DNA from: Synergistaceae bacterium
GTDB taxonomy: Bacteria; Synergistota; Synergistia; Synergistales; Aminobacteriaceae
Direction: 5' to 3'
Assembly: GCA_017448375.1 (NCBI GenBank)
Contig: JAFSLR010000141.1
Coordinates: 1-6,425, forward strand
DNA length: 6,425 nucleotides
Part shown: one piece after another, positions 1-4,912 of the stretch
Position numbering within the stretch: position 1 is the first letter of the stretch
How the letters are laid out: each line of letters begins with the position of its first letter
Translations under genes and position numbers: made by a program
Notes under the pieces: model-generated
What the model saw: the letters and a program-made list of their open reading frames with translations, nothing else
What the model was told of the DNA's origin: nothing
The model's database searches: none

Positions 1-547
1 GATGGTTAGGCCAGTCTTCACGAGCTTGTGGATTATCTTGAATGGCCTTCTCAATAGTGAGAGTTTCACGATATTCACGAGCTTCGGCAGTCATAGTCCA
101 TTTTACATTAAGCCCGCTTTTTTCGAGTTCAGCTCTAATCTCAGATAAAGAAAGTCTGAAAAATTCTTTTCTGAAATTGACTTTATTAACTTGCGACAAA
201 GCGAATTTTTTGTGAAGCATATTCTCAAGAGCTGGAGCGTCATCACTCCAAATGAGAGCGTGAACGTCAAAAGCAAAAGGAACACTGGCACTGCTTAATT
301 CGCGAACGCGGTCTAAAGGTTCAAGCCTTCTAGTCATGCCTATTTTGTAGATATTCTGTCCGAATGAGCCTTCATTAGAAATGATATAGACATAACCTGC
401 TTTAGTTTGTTGAGCCATAGAAAGAGCGCGTTTGTTTCGTTCTTCTGCTTCCTGATATTTTCGTTCGAGTTCAGCAATTTGAGCCTCATAAGCAGCGCGT
501 TGTTCAGCATTTGCTTGTTCTAATTGAGCTTTTGCTTTTTCCTTTTT
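1..547 (-). CDS. GIY-YIG (T5orf172/Mug113-like) nuclease domain; C-terminal part of the frameshifted DUF4041 protein, cut by the window edge
   Basis: Translating the minus strand in the frame one base off from the upstream DUF4041 ORF gives about 180 uninterrupted residues to the window edge. It starts with a charged coiled coil (KAKAQLEQANAEQ, then AELERKYQEAEERNKRA). A nuclease-like domain follows: GYVYIIS and YKIGMTRR form the GIY/YIG pair, then RVREL supplies the usual arginine, and ALENMLHKKF the usual Glu-x-x-x-His region, followed by VNFRKEFFRLS. This is the arrangement of the T5orf172/Mug113 branch of GIY-YIG domains that commonly sits behind DUF4041. No good start codon with an RBS opens this frame. 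The first in-frame ATG is at 418-416, just before the domain, so the segment is best read as the displaced C-terminus of the 504-1505 gene. The family normally has both parts in one protein of about 450-550 aa, and the rejoined length (over 500) fits. DNA cleavage activity is inferred from family only. Confidence 0.8.
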
Positions 548-1505
548 CCATAGCTTTTTGTAGCAATTCTTCTTCTTTGGCGGCATCGCGTAAAGCCTTT
601 TCAATTTCTCTGCGAGCTTTTTCTTCTTCGCGCATTTGTTCTCTAATTCTGCGCTGTTCATCAATATCTTGTTTGTGAATTTCAGCGAGAATACAAGCGA
701 GTCGTAATTCATCAAGTCTGAGCTGAAAATAAACCTCAGTAATACGGGCATTTCGGAAGGCCATACCGTTGTAATTAACAAGATTAAAGGCATCAGTAAG
801 TTTTTGTCTTAGAGTTCCGAAGTTATCAGATTTTGCGCTTGCGAGGATAGAATCAGCCTTGCCGTTGAAAGCGTCAATAATGAAGTTAATCGCAGTCTGT
901 CTTCTGGACATTTCGGAATAATCACAAGTAGCAGCTTGGTTATTCTTTACCATACTGCGAACACGTGCACGAATTTCTTTGTAGTCTTTGCTGGCCTGAG
1001 AATATCCGTATGTTTCAGCTAAATCGTCAAGGAGATTATGAGAAGGAATGAGATAATCATTGCCGTAGCCGAGAATAATATTTTTCATGGATTTTGCGGT
1101 TTGTTCGTAGAGTTTAGCGTTTTCTTTTGCGTCGAGAGCGTTTTCCGCGATTTCTCTTGCCTTTTGCTGTGCTTCTTGGAGCATTTTCTCAACAGAAATT
1201 TTAGCTTGCTGAATATCAGAGTTAATTCTTTGAACTTCAGAATTAGTTTGAGAAATTAGTGCATTTGATTTTTCAAAAGTCTCATCAAGAATGCGTTTAG
1301 CTTCAGCCTCAGCATCAATAATTTTGTCATATTTGCTGTATTTTTCCTGTAATTGCTCATAGCGCATATGAAGTAGTGCGTAATCACTGGCAAGACGTAT
1401 GTGGTATTCTTTGTCAGCTTTGAGTTTGCGATAGAATTTTACGCCTTCACCTATGATAATAACAAGCAGAATAGAAGCAGCAGCTAAAGTAATCCAGAAA
1501 ATCAT
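504..1505 (-). CDS. DUF4041 membrane-anchored coiled-coil protein (N-terminal portion, frameshifted before its nuclease domain)
   Basis: The 333-aa frame starts at ATG 1505-1503, with AAAGGAGATG a few bases upstream. Residues 3-20 (FWITLAAASILLVIIIG) form one membrane segment, followed by Lys/Arg, which suggests an N-terminal anchor with the rest in the cytoplasm. Residues about 35-135 are a long Glu/Lys/Gln-rich coiled coil. Residues about 140-280 resemble the DUF4041 core (DDLAETYGY, ARVRSMVKNNQAATCDY, RRQTAINFIIDAFNGKAD, AFNLVNYNGMAFRNARI), and 280-322 are a second charged helix. The last 11 residues (KSKSSIRTSKC) do not resemble the family. One base away, the frame runs on as coiled coil and GIY-YIG domain, so this is a truncated product of a longer gene. 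It is last in the minus-strand operon, 20 bp after the DUF4236 gene. Full-length relatives are frequent in prophages. Their job is not well established; a nucleic-acid or exclusion role is inference. Confidence 0.85.
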   Translation of the reverse strand: MIFWITLAAASILLVIIIGEGVKFYRKLKADKEYHIRLASDYALLHMRYEQLQEKYSKYDKIIDAEAEAKRILDETFEKSNALISQTNSEVQRINSDIQQAKISVEKMLQEAQQKAREIAENALDAKENAKLYEQTAKSMKNIILGYGNDYLIPSHNLLDDLAETYGYSQASKDYKEIRARVRSMVKNNQAATCDYSEMSRRQTAINFIIDAFNGKADSILASAKSDNFGTLRQKLTDAFNLVNYNGMAFRNARITEVYFQLRLDELRLACILAEIHKQDIDEQRRIREQMREEEKARREIEKALRDAAKEEELLQKAMEKGKSKSSIRTSKC

Positions 1506-1508
1506 AAA

Positions 1509-1520
1509 ATCATCTCCTTT
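1509..1520 (-). promoter_or_regulatory. Ribosome binding site of the DUF4041 gene
   Basis: On the minus strand the 20-bp gap between the DUF4236 stop and this start contains AAAGGAGATGA followed by a short A/T spacer and ATG. This fixes the start at 1505. It also shows the gene has its own translation signal inside the shared transcript. Confidence 0.7.
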
Positions 1521-1525
1521 GAAGT

Positions 1526-2074
1526 TTATTGAATTTTATCGACTTCCAGCAAAGGCAATAATTTTCTTGTACTGTCTGTAGATTGAGATTGATAATCTTC
1601 TTTGATTGGTGTGCATGGCGAAATAATAGTTACTTTCAGTTGTTGTTGTGCGCGTTCTTTGCGTTTTATTGATTGTATATACTCTTCTTCAATATATGTA
1701 TTTTCTCTTGATATGCGAGCGTTTTCTTCTAATTCTCCTAATATAGCGAGAAACGGGACAATAATTACAGGCAAGAAAGAGAAGAGGAAACTCCTAGACC
1801 ACAGAAAGATGAAAGCTCCAATGATGAAACCTAAAATGAGACCGCCGTGTATAGTCTGAGAATTTGCTTGATTGTGAGTAGTGCGTTCCTTCTTGAATAA
1901 TTTTGAGCGATAAGAGATACCAGTTCCCGGCAATCCTGAATGAATGAACGTTCCATTAGTGCCAGTATTAATTGAGAATCCTTTACCGCCGAATGAAGTA
2001 CTAATGCTTTTCTTTCCGATATTGAGCTTCAATCCCGAAAACAGCTTGAATGATTTTCTGAAACGTAATCCCAT
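1526..2074 (-). CDS. DUF4236 domain membrane protein
   Basis: A 182-aa protein. The start is ATG 2074-2072, preceded by AAGGAGATT on the minus strand. Residues 1-57 are a clear DUF4236 domain: it opens MGLRFRKSFKLFSGLKLNIG, then the glycine-rich strands SISTSFGGKGFSIN, GTNGTFIHSGLPGTG and ISYR. Two hydrophobic segments follow at about 76-92 (IHGGLILGFIIGAFIFLW) and 95-113 (SFLFSFLPVIIVPFLAILG), separated by only a few residues, as in a membrane hairpin. A charged helical tail follows (about 114-148), then a polar end. DUF4236 is common in phage and bacterial genomes without a settled function. The gene lies 23 bp downstream of the repressor and 20 bp before the DUF4041 gene, so it is probably made in the lysogen. 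A cell-envelope or superinfection-exclusion role is possible but unproven. Confidence 0.9.
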   Translation of the reverse strand: MGLRFRKSFKLFSGLKLNIGKKSISTSFGGKGFSINTGTNGTFIHSGLPGTGISYRSKLFKKERTTHNQANSQTIHGGLILGFIIGAFIFLWSRSFLFSFLPVIIVPFLAILGELEENARISRENTYIEEEYIQSIKRKERAQQQLKVTIISPCTPIKEDYQSQSTDSTRKLLPLLEVDKIQ

Positions 2075-2097
2075 ATTTTACAATCTCCTTATTGAAT

Positions 2098-2508
2098 TTA
2101 TATTTTTTTTTGTACATCTCTAGCAGTTTTTAATATAGTTAAAGCGTCTTGAACGATACAGATGATAGTATCAAGATTTTTCCCGTTTTGTGCTGCTTTT
2201 TCAGCGTTATCAAATAATGCGCCCCAATATGTCATATTAGGCGTATTATTTTTTGTTTCTGTTTTATCTTTGTATTCAGATATTTTGATGAAATGTTCTG
2301 ATTCATCATTTTTATCATCAATTAATTCCGAAGTTGGAACACCAAGAACAAGTGCTATGTTTTTTATTGTTTCTGCTTTTATTTTGACTTCTCCACGTTC
2401 CCACCGAGCTACGAGGTTTGGATGTTTTCCTATAGCTTCAGCTAAAGCCTCTTGAGTAATACCTTGTTTTTTTCTTGTGATTCTTATTCGTTCTCCTATT
2501 GTACTCAT
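2098..2508 (-). CDS. CI-like XRE-family repressor (HTH without a peptidase domain)
   Basis: A 136-aa protein. The start is ATG 2508-2506, behind a strong AAGGAGG at 6-nt spacing. Residues about 4-62 are an HTH_3/XRE domain: IGERIRITRKKQGITQEALA, then AIGKHPNLVARWERGEVKIK, then TIKNIALVLGVPTSELID. The recognition helix would be KHPNLVARWERG. After a polar linker (about 63-90, rich in Asp/Glu/Lys/Asn) comes a short helical C-terminus, NMTYWGALFDNAEKAAQNG to the end, probably for oligomerisation. No LexA/S24 serine-lysine autoprotease region is present; the protein is too short for one. It is divergent from the 2659 regulator and first in the minus-strand operon, the classic position of a phage immunity repressor. 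It should bind the palindromes in 2534-2630. The repressor role is inferred from domain and position. Confidence 0.88.
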   Translation of the reverse strand: MSTIGERIRITRKKQGITQEALAEAIGKHPNLVARWERGEVKIKAETIKNIALVLGVPTSELIDDKNDESEHFIKISEYKDKTETKNNTPNMTYWGALFDNAEKAAQNGKNLDTIICIVQDALTILKTARDVQKKI

Positions 2509-2531
2509 AGTATCCTCCTTAATTTTTATTA

Positions 2532-2558
2532 ATTATACATTTTTGTATATTATTTCAA
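2532..2558 (-). promoter_or_regulatory. Candidate promoter of the repressor operon
   Basis: On the minus strand a perfect -10 TATAAT lies at 2537-2532, with TTGAAA (5 of 6 to the -35 consensus) at 2558-2553. The 15-bp spacer is shorter than ideal. Transcription would start about 15 bases before the repressor ribosome site. The inverted repeat at 2534-2549 covers the -10 and part of the spacer, so a bound regulator would block it. Assigned from sequence match only. Confidence 0.5.
2534..2549. promoter_or_regulatory. Operator candidate 1: inverted repeat TATACA-TTTT-TGTATA
   Basis: A perfect 6-bp inverted repeat with a 4-bp centre lies just upstream of the repressor gene and overlaps its predicted -10 element. 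The size fits a dimeric XRE regulator. The arms are AT-rich, so chance is not excluded, but its place on the promoter is suggestive. Confidence 0.5.
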
Positions 2559-2587
2559 AGTTCAATTATGAATAAAAAAATATCTAT

Positions 2588-2605
2588 ATATGTATAATTA
2601 CATAT
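2588..2605. promoter_or_regulatory. Operator candidate 2: inverted repeat ATATGTA-TAAT-TACATAT
   Basis: A perfect 7-bp inverted repeat with a 4-bp centre (18 bp in total) near the middle of the divergent spacer. Its geometry matches the repeat at 2613-2630, whose centre is 25 bp away. It would sit just upstream of the predicted Cro-side promoter. Likely a binding site for the CI-like or Cro-like protein. Confidence 0.55.
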
Positions 2606-2631
2606 TGTATTTTTATCCAAAACTGGATAAT
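2605..2631 (+). promoter_or_regulatory. Candidate promoter of the Cro-like (right-arm) transcript
   Basis: TTGTAT (2605-2610) and GATAAT (2626-2631, 5 of 6 to TATAAT) are spaced 15 bp apart. Transcription would start near 2638, just before the RBS. The inverted repeat at 2613-2630 fills the spacer, so operator occupancy would shut it off. The -35 is weak, so the call is tentative. Confidence 0.4.
2613..2630. promoter_or_regulatory. Operator candidate 3: inverted repeat TTATCCA-AAAC-TGGATAA
   Basis: A perfect 7-bp inverted repeat with a 4-bp centre. It contains C/G in the arms, so chance is less likely than for the all-A/T arms nearby. It lies between the putative -35 and -10 of the Cro-side promoter. 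It is flanked by two copies of ATATTGTAT, at 2602-2610 and 2632-2640. The best single operator candidate in the spacer. Confidence 0.6.
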
Positions 2632-2643
2632 ATATTGTATAAG

Positions 2644-2654
2644 AAAGGAGGTGA
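2644..2654 (+). promoter_or_regulatory. Ribosome binding site that sets the Cro-like start
   Basis: AAAGGAGGTGA is a near-perfect match to the 16S anti-SD, placed directly before ATG 2659. It rules out the longer frame beginning at 2590, whose first 23 codons read operator and RBS sequence. Confidence 0.85.
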
Positions 2655-2658
2655 AACG

Positions 2659-3096
2659 ATGAAATATCTTGCAGCAATACGAAAAAAACAAGGTTTAACG
2701 CAGACTGATTTAGCAGAAATGATTGGGGTGGGTATGAACTCAATAGCTAGATACGAACGAGGAGAAGTTCAGCCATCTGTTGAGGTTGCGGTAACGATAG
2801 CAAAAGCATTACACGTTGATTTGCTTGAGTTATTAGAAGGGCCGAAAAGCGACAAGATAAAAATCACGCTTTCGTACGATTGGGGTAAATATGAGGAAGG
2901 AGGAATAGATATGACAGGTAATGAGTTTGATGTATTTCTTGGAAAAGGCGGTGAGATAGGGCTTAAAGGTTCAGGACTTCTTACAAGCCGTGAAGCAATC
3001 GAGGAATTTTTAGCAAATGTTCGGCTTCAGGTAGAGAGTGCATTTGAAGCACAGGTAAAGCGAGGAGCAATTCAGCCGTCAGTACAGGGAGCATAG
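2659..3096 (+). CDS. Cro-like XRE-family regulator with an added C-terminal domain
   Basis: A 145-aa protein. Residues about 3-60 are an XRE HTH: LAAIRKKQGLTQTDLAEMIG, then VGMNSIARYERGEVQPSVEV, then AKALHVDLLELLEG. Residues about 66-145 are a separate module: KIKITLSYDWGKYEEGG, NEFDVFLGKGGEIGLKGSG and LTSREAIEEFLANVRLQVES, probably beta-rich then helical, which I cannot name. It is divergent from the CI-like gene and first in the rightward cluster, the place of Cro in lambdoid switches. Full Cro proteins are usually 60-80 aa, so this one is longer than usual. An in-frame ATG at 2911 (residue 85) has its own AAGGAGG upstream, which could give a 61-aa C-terminal product. The regulator call is firm; the Cro-like role comes from position. 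Confidence 0.88.
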   Translation: MKYLAAIRKKQGLTQTDLAEMIGVGMNSIARYERGEVQPSVEVAVTIAKALHVDLLELLEGPKSDKIKITLSYDWGKYEEGGIDMTGNEFDVFLGKGGEIGLKGSGLLTSREAIEEFLANVRLQVESAFEAQVKRGAIQPSVQGA

Positions 3097-3104
3097 GCGA
3101 ATAA

Positions 3105-3131
3105 CAGCGTGGGGAGATTATCCCTGCGCTG
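3105..3131 (+). terminator. Strong hairpin after the Cro-like gene (terminator or attenuator)
   Basis: Arms CAGCGTGGGGA (3105-3115) and TCCCTGCGCTG (3121-3131) form 11 consecutive pairs (nine Watson-Crick, two G-U) around a 5-nt loop GATTA. The following bases are AAATTTT, only a short T stretch, and the RBS of the next gene starts soon after. It may be a leaky terminator that trims downstream expression, or an RNA processing or stability element. The stem starts 8 bases after the stop codon. Confidence 0.65.
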
Positions 3132-3150
3132 AAATTTTCAGGAGGTAAAT

Positions 3151-3384
3151 ATGAGCAAGAAGCGCAAGAAAGAAGAAATAACCTTTGAAAGATTAAAGAA
3201 GTTGAGTAAAAGAATTAGCAGACTTAAAGCGAAATTGCGTGAAGTAAATGACTCGCCGTTCACGAAACTGGAGAAAGCGTACGTGATATTCAGCCAATAT
3301 CCCGAAATATTTGGAGACGTGCCGCTGTGGAAACTCAAATTTCTGTTCTTTGACGAATGTGAGGAATGCACCAATGACGAATGA
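3151..3384 (+). CDS. Small charged hypothetical protein (77 aa)
   Basis: The start ATG 3151 follows AGGAGGT at a normal distance. The N-terminus is very basic (MSKKRKKEE), then an amphipathic Lys/Arg/Leu helix at about 11-32 (FERLKKLSKRISRLKAKLRE). The middle has YVIFSQYPEIFGDVPLWKLK, and the end is acidic with two cysteines (FFDECEECTNDE). I recognise no family. Its stop overlaps the start of antirepressor 1 by 11 bp, so the two are very likely translated from one mRNA and coupled. A basic helix with an acidic tail could bind nucleic acid or a protein partner, but nothing here shows which. Confidence 0.75.
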   Translation: MSKKRKKEEITFERLKKLSKRISRLKAKLREVNDSPFTKLEKAYVIFSQYPEIFGDVPLWKLKFLFFDECEECTNDE

Positions 3385-4174
3385 TTTGCAGGTGTTCAGC
3401 TACAACGGGCAGCAGGTACGCACAGTAGAACAAGACGGCGGAGTCTGGTTTGTTGCGAAAGACGTATGCGACATTCTGGGCTTAAACAATGCCCGAAAAG
3501 CTGTAAGTGCGCTTGATGACGATGAAAAAATGACCGTAACTAATAGTTACAGTCATTCCGGCCAGCGTGGAGGCGCACAGTTCTTGAATCTTGTGAGTGA
3601 ACCCGGCGTATACAAACTGATATTCAAGAGCCGAAAAACAGAGGCTAAAGATTTTACACGGTGGGTTACGCATGAAGTATTGCCGCAGATTCACAAATAT
3701 GGAATGTACCTGACAGACAAAACGCTTGTGGCATTGAAGAAAGACCCTGAAGCGTTCGAGCGAGTATTGAAACTTTACGCGGATTCACAGTCGGAAGTGC
3801 GTGGATTGCGGAAGGAGCTTGACAGTTCACGCCCTTTTGCGAATCTTGGATTAGCAGTTTTGTCGCAGAAGGGAAGCGTAACGTTTCAGAGTGGAGCGCA
3901 ATTCTTAGCACAGCACGGAATACCGATAGGCCAAAATCGTTTGTTTCGGTATTGCAGAGAAAAGGGATTGCTTTGTTCGAGACGTGGACGGCAGTACAAC
4001 AAGCCGACTCAGCGAGCAATCGAGCGCGGGCTGTTCAATCTAGAAGTGAGCGGAGGATTTTACGCAATAACGCTGATAACACCGCAAGGATTGATGAATT
4101 TGACGAATATGTTAGCCCATGAGAATTACCCGCTGTTAATGCTGATGGAGACAGCACAGGGCGAAACGGAGTAA
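3374..4174 (+). CDS. Phage antirepressor 1 (BRO-N + KilAC)
   Basis: A 266-aa protein. The BRO-N domain spans about residues 6-112: LQVFSYNGQQVRTVEQDGGV, WFVAKDVCDILGL, FLNLVSEPGVYKLIFKSRK, and FTRWVTHEVLPQIHKYGMYL. A charged linker follows at about 115-152. A KilAC (phage antirepressor C-terminal) domain covers about 155-242: LGLAVLSQKGSVT, LAQHGIPIGQNRLFRYCREK, NKPTQRAIERGLFN, and ITPQGLMNLTNML. The length is typical of the family. Start ATG 3374 is preferred over the upstream 3311 option because GAGG lies 9 bases before it and family similarity begins here (MTNDLQVFSY); it overlaps the preceding gene by 11 bp. Members bind DNA or repressor and can counter immunity, as known for P22 Ant and Ant-like proteins. 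Here the target is inferred to be the CI-like protein. Confidence 0.92.
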   Translation: MTNDLQVFSYNGQQVRTVEQDGGVWFVAKDVCDILGLNNARKAVSALDDDEKMTVTNSYSHSGQRGGAQFLNLVSEPGVYKLIFKSRKTEAKDFTRWVTHEVLPQIHKYGMYLTDKTLVALKKDPEAFERVLKLYADSQSEVRGLRKELDSSRPFANLGLAVLSQKGSVTFQSGAQFLAQHGIPIGQNRLFRYCREKGLLCSRRGRQYNKPTQRAIERGLFNLEVSGGFYAITLITPQGLMNLTNMLAHENYPLLMLMETAQGETE

Positions 4175-4188
4175 CAGTATAGCTCCGT
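4166..4188 (+). other. Hairpin at the antirepressor 1 stop codon
   Basis: ACGGAG (4166-4171) pairs with CTCCGT (4183-4188) across an 11-nt loop that contains the TAA stop. No T-tract follows, so it is not a standard intrinsic terminator. It could stabilise the 3' end or slow ribosome exit. Confidence 0.35.
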
Positions 4189-4385
4189 CTTGGTGTGAGT
4201 CACTAACTGACGAGCCCAGCGAATTGACAAAGTTCAAGGTCTTAAATTGAGGCACTTCATAAGGTTGTTGGAGAGGAAGCCTTAACACCTGACACATACA
4301 AGGCACAACGAAGCCGCGAAACTCCATACACCTCCGACAGCCCGCCGTGCCGGAGTTCGTTCTAAAAGGTGGGATTTGTATTGTT
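4175..4385 (+). ncRNA. Structured non-coding gap between antirepressor 1 and the 84-aa gene
   Basis: About 210 bases contain no plausible ORF (no ATG on the plus strand until 4386) yet hold several nested complements. GTTGT (4264-4268) pairs with ACAAC (4305-4309), and GCCTT (4279-4283) with AAGGC (4300-4304); the two right arms are contiguous. CTCCG (4332-4336) pairs with CGGAG (4351-4355). An isolated TTGACA (4224-4229) has no good -10 downstream. Candidates are a structured 5' leader for the 84-aa gene or a small RNA; it could also be plain spacer from gene loss. No known RNA family is recognised. Confidence 0.3.
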
Positions 4386-4640
4386 ATGGCATGTTGTAAA
4401 GCATGTGAGGTGAGAAAAATATTACTTCCAAAGGACAGCGACAAGATGAGTCCCGTGCAGTTAGCGTTAGAAGTAGCACTGCATGAGCTGAATTATCTGC
4501 ACGGGCTTCATGTAACCGATGTTTCTGATTTGGCGTATACATGGGACATAGATACGAAGGACGCAATCGAGATAGTAGCTAAAGCACTTGAGCCGATTAG
4601 GTCAGCTCAACATAAGGATAACGCTCAGGGTGCTTCTTGA
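4386..4640 (+). CDS. Small hypothetical protein with a CCxxC start (84 aa)
   Basis: The chosen start is ATG 4386; the RBS-like AAAAGGTGGG lies rather far upstream (about 13 bases). An alternative GTG at 4347 has no RBS. The protein opens MACCKACEVRK, with three closely spaced cysteines that might bind metal, though no second cysteine pair exists. Residues about 21-75 look helical: MSPVQLALEVALHELNYLHG, then DVSDLAYTWDIDTKDAIEIV. No family is recognised. The DVSDLAYTWDI stretch faintly resembles an HTH turn, but not enough to assign. Its last 44 bp overlap the end of the opposite-strand KTSC gene, so the two transcripts are complementary at their 3' ends. Confidence 0.6.
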   Translation: MACCKACEVRKILLPKDSDKMSPVQLALEVALHELNYLHGLHVTDVSDLAYTWDIDTKDAIEIVAKALEPIRSAQHKDNAQGAS

Positions 4641-4818
4641 TATAACGGTCAAAGTAAGTTCCATGAGAGGACGCAGACATTAAACCTTGATATTCAAACG
4701 CTGGCACATTTGAATATTGGTAGATACGCCCTCCATGAAACTGAACGATTAAAATCTGAGACTGACTATCATAACCTACAGCCTTCAGATGACTAGATTG
4801 TACGTTTTTCATTTTCAT
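4597..4818 (-). CDS. KTSC domain protein
   Basis: A 73-aa protein read against its neighbours. KTSC features are clear: SSHLKAVGYDSQSQILIVQF, then HGGRIYQYSNVPAFEYQGLM, SASSHGTYFDRYIKK and the final YPYVELT. This matches the family pattern of a short beta-rich domain with a G-x-Y-x-Y-x-x-V-P core and a YPY end. ATG 4818 is preferred because AGGGGGTG lies 6 bases upstream; the GTG at 4827 overlaps that RBS and is less likely. KTSC is named after a motif in lysyl-tRNA synthetase-associated sequences; as a stand-alone phage or bacterial protein its function is not established. The 3' end overlaps the 84-aa gene by 44 bp, tail to tail, and the 5' end faces antirepressor 2, with which it shares an intergenic region of about 95 bp. 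Confidence 0.88.
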   Translation of the reverse strand: MKMKNVQSSHLKAVGYDSQSQILIVQFHGGRIYQYSNVPAFEYQGLMSASSHGTYFDRYIKKHPERYPYVELT

Positions 4819-4912
4819 TTGCTTCACCCCCTTTTTCGAGAGTATGTACTTATTGTACTGGTAAAAATTAGAGGTGGAGCATTGTTTTTAGATATAGGAA
4901 GGAGAAAATCAC
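4819..4912. promoter_or_regulatory. Divergent intergenic region between the KTSC gene and antirepressor 2
   Basis: It holds the AGGGGGTG ribosome site of the KTSC gene (minus strand) and GGAAGGAGA before ATG 4913 (plus strand). GTAC-TTATT-GTAC at 4846-4858 is a small inverted repeat and could be a regulator site. TACAAT on the minus strand (4857-4852) is a possible -10 for KTSC, but no convincing -35 is seen in either direction. Confidence 0.4.

Larger units (their letters stand above)
2602..2640 (+). repeat. Direct repeat ATATTGTAT, two copies 30 bp apart
   Basis: The 9-mer ATATTGTAT occurs at 2602-2610 and again at 2632-2640, bracketing the palindrome at 2613-2630. A 30-bp period is close to three helical turns, so both copies would face the same side of the DNA. 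This may be part of the operator architecture, or chance in AT-rich DNA. Confidence 0.4.

Noticed and set aside
536..551. Programmed ribosomal frameshift in the DUF4041 gene
   Set aside because: The needed shift is +1 (or -2). No typical +1 signal such as a slow codon with an internal SD, and no clear downstream structure, was found; a homopolymer indel explains it more simply.
1602..1859. Plus-strand ORF opposite the DUF4236 gene
   Set aside because: It is antisense to a well-supported domain gene, with no RBS and no recognisable protein. The same holds for the other antisense frames at 1038-1259, 2162-2455, 3138-3374, 3482-3694, 3666-4019, 5027-5230, 5290-5647 and 5971-6396.
2590..2658. 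Upstream extension of the Cro-like gene (start at 2590)
   Set aside because: The extra 23 codons run through the operator and the near-perfect RBS at 2644-2654, and the HTH family begins at the 2659 Met.
3311..3373. Longer N-terminus for antirepressor 1
   Set aside because: It would lie inside the 77-aa gene, has no RBS, and the extra residues are not BRO-N-like.
4224..4229. TTGACA as a -35 element of a promoter in the non-coding gap
   Set aside because: No acceptable -10 lies 15-19 bp downstream, so it was noted only as an isolated match.
4819..4827. GTG start for the KTSC protein at 4827
   Set aside because: The GTG is part of the AGGGGGTG ribosome site, which is ideally spaced for ATG 4818.
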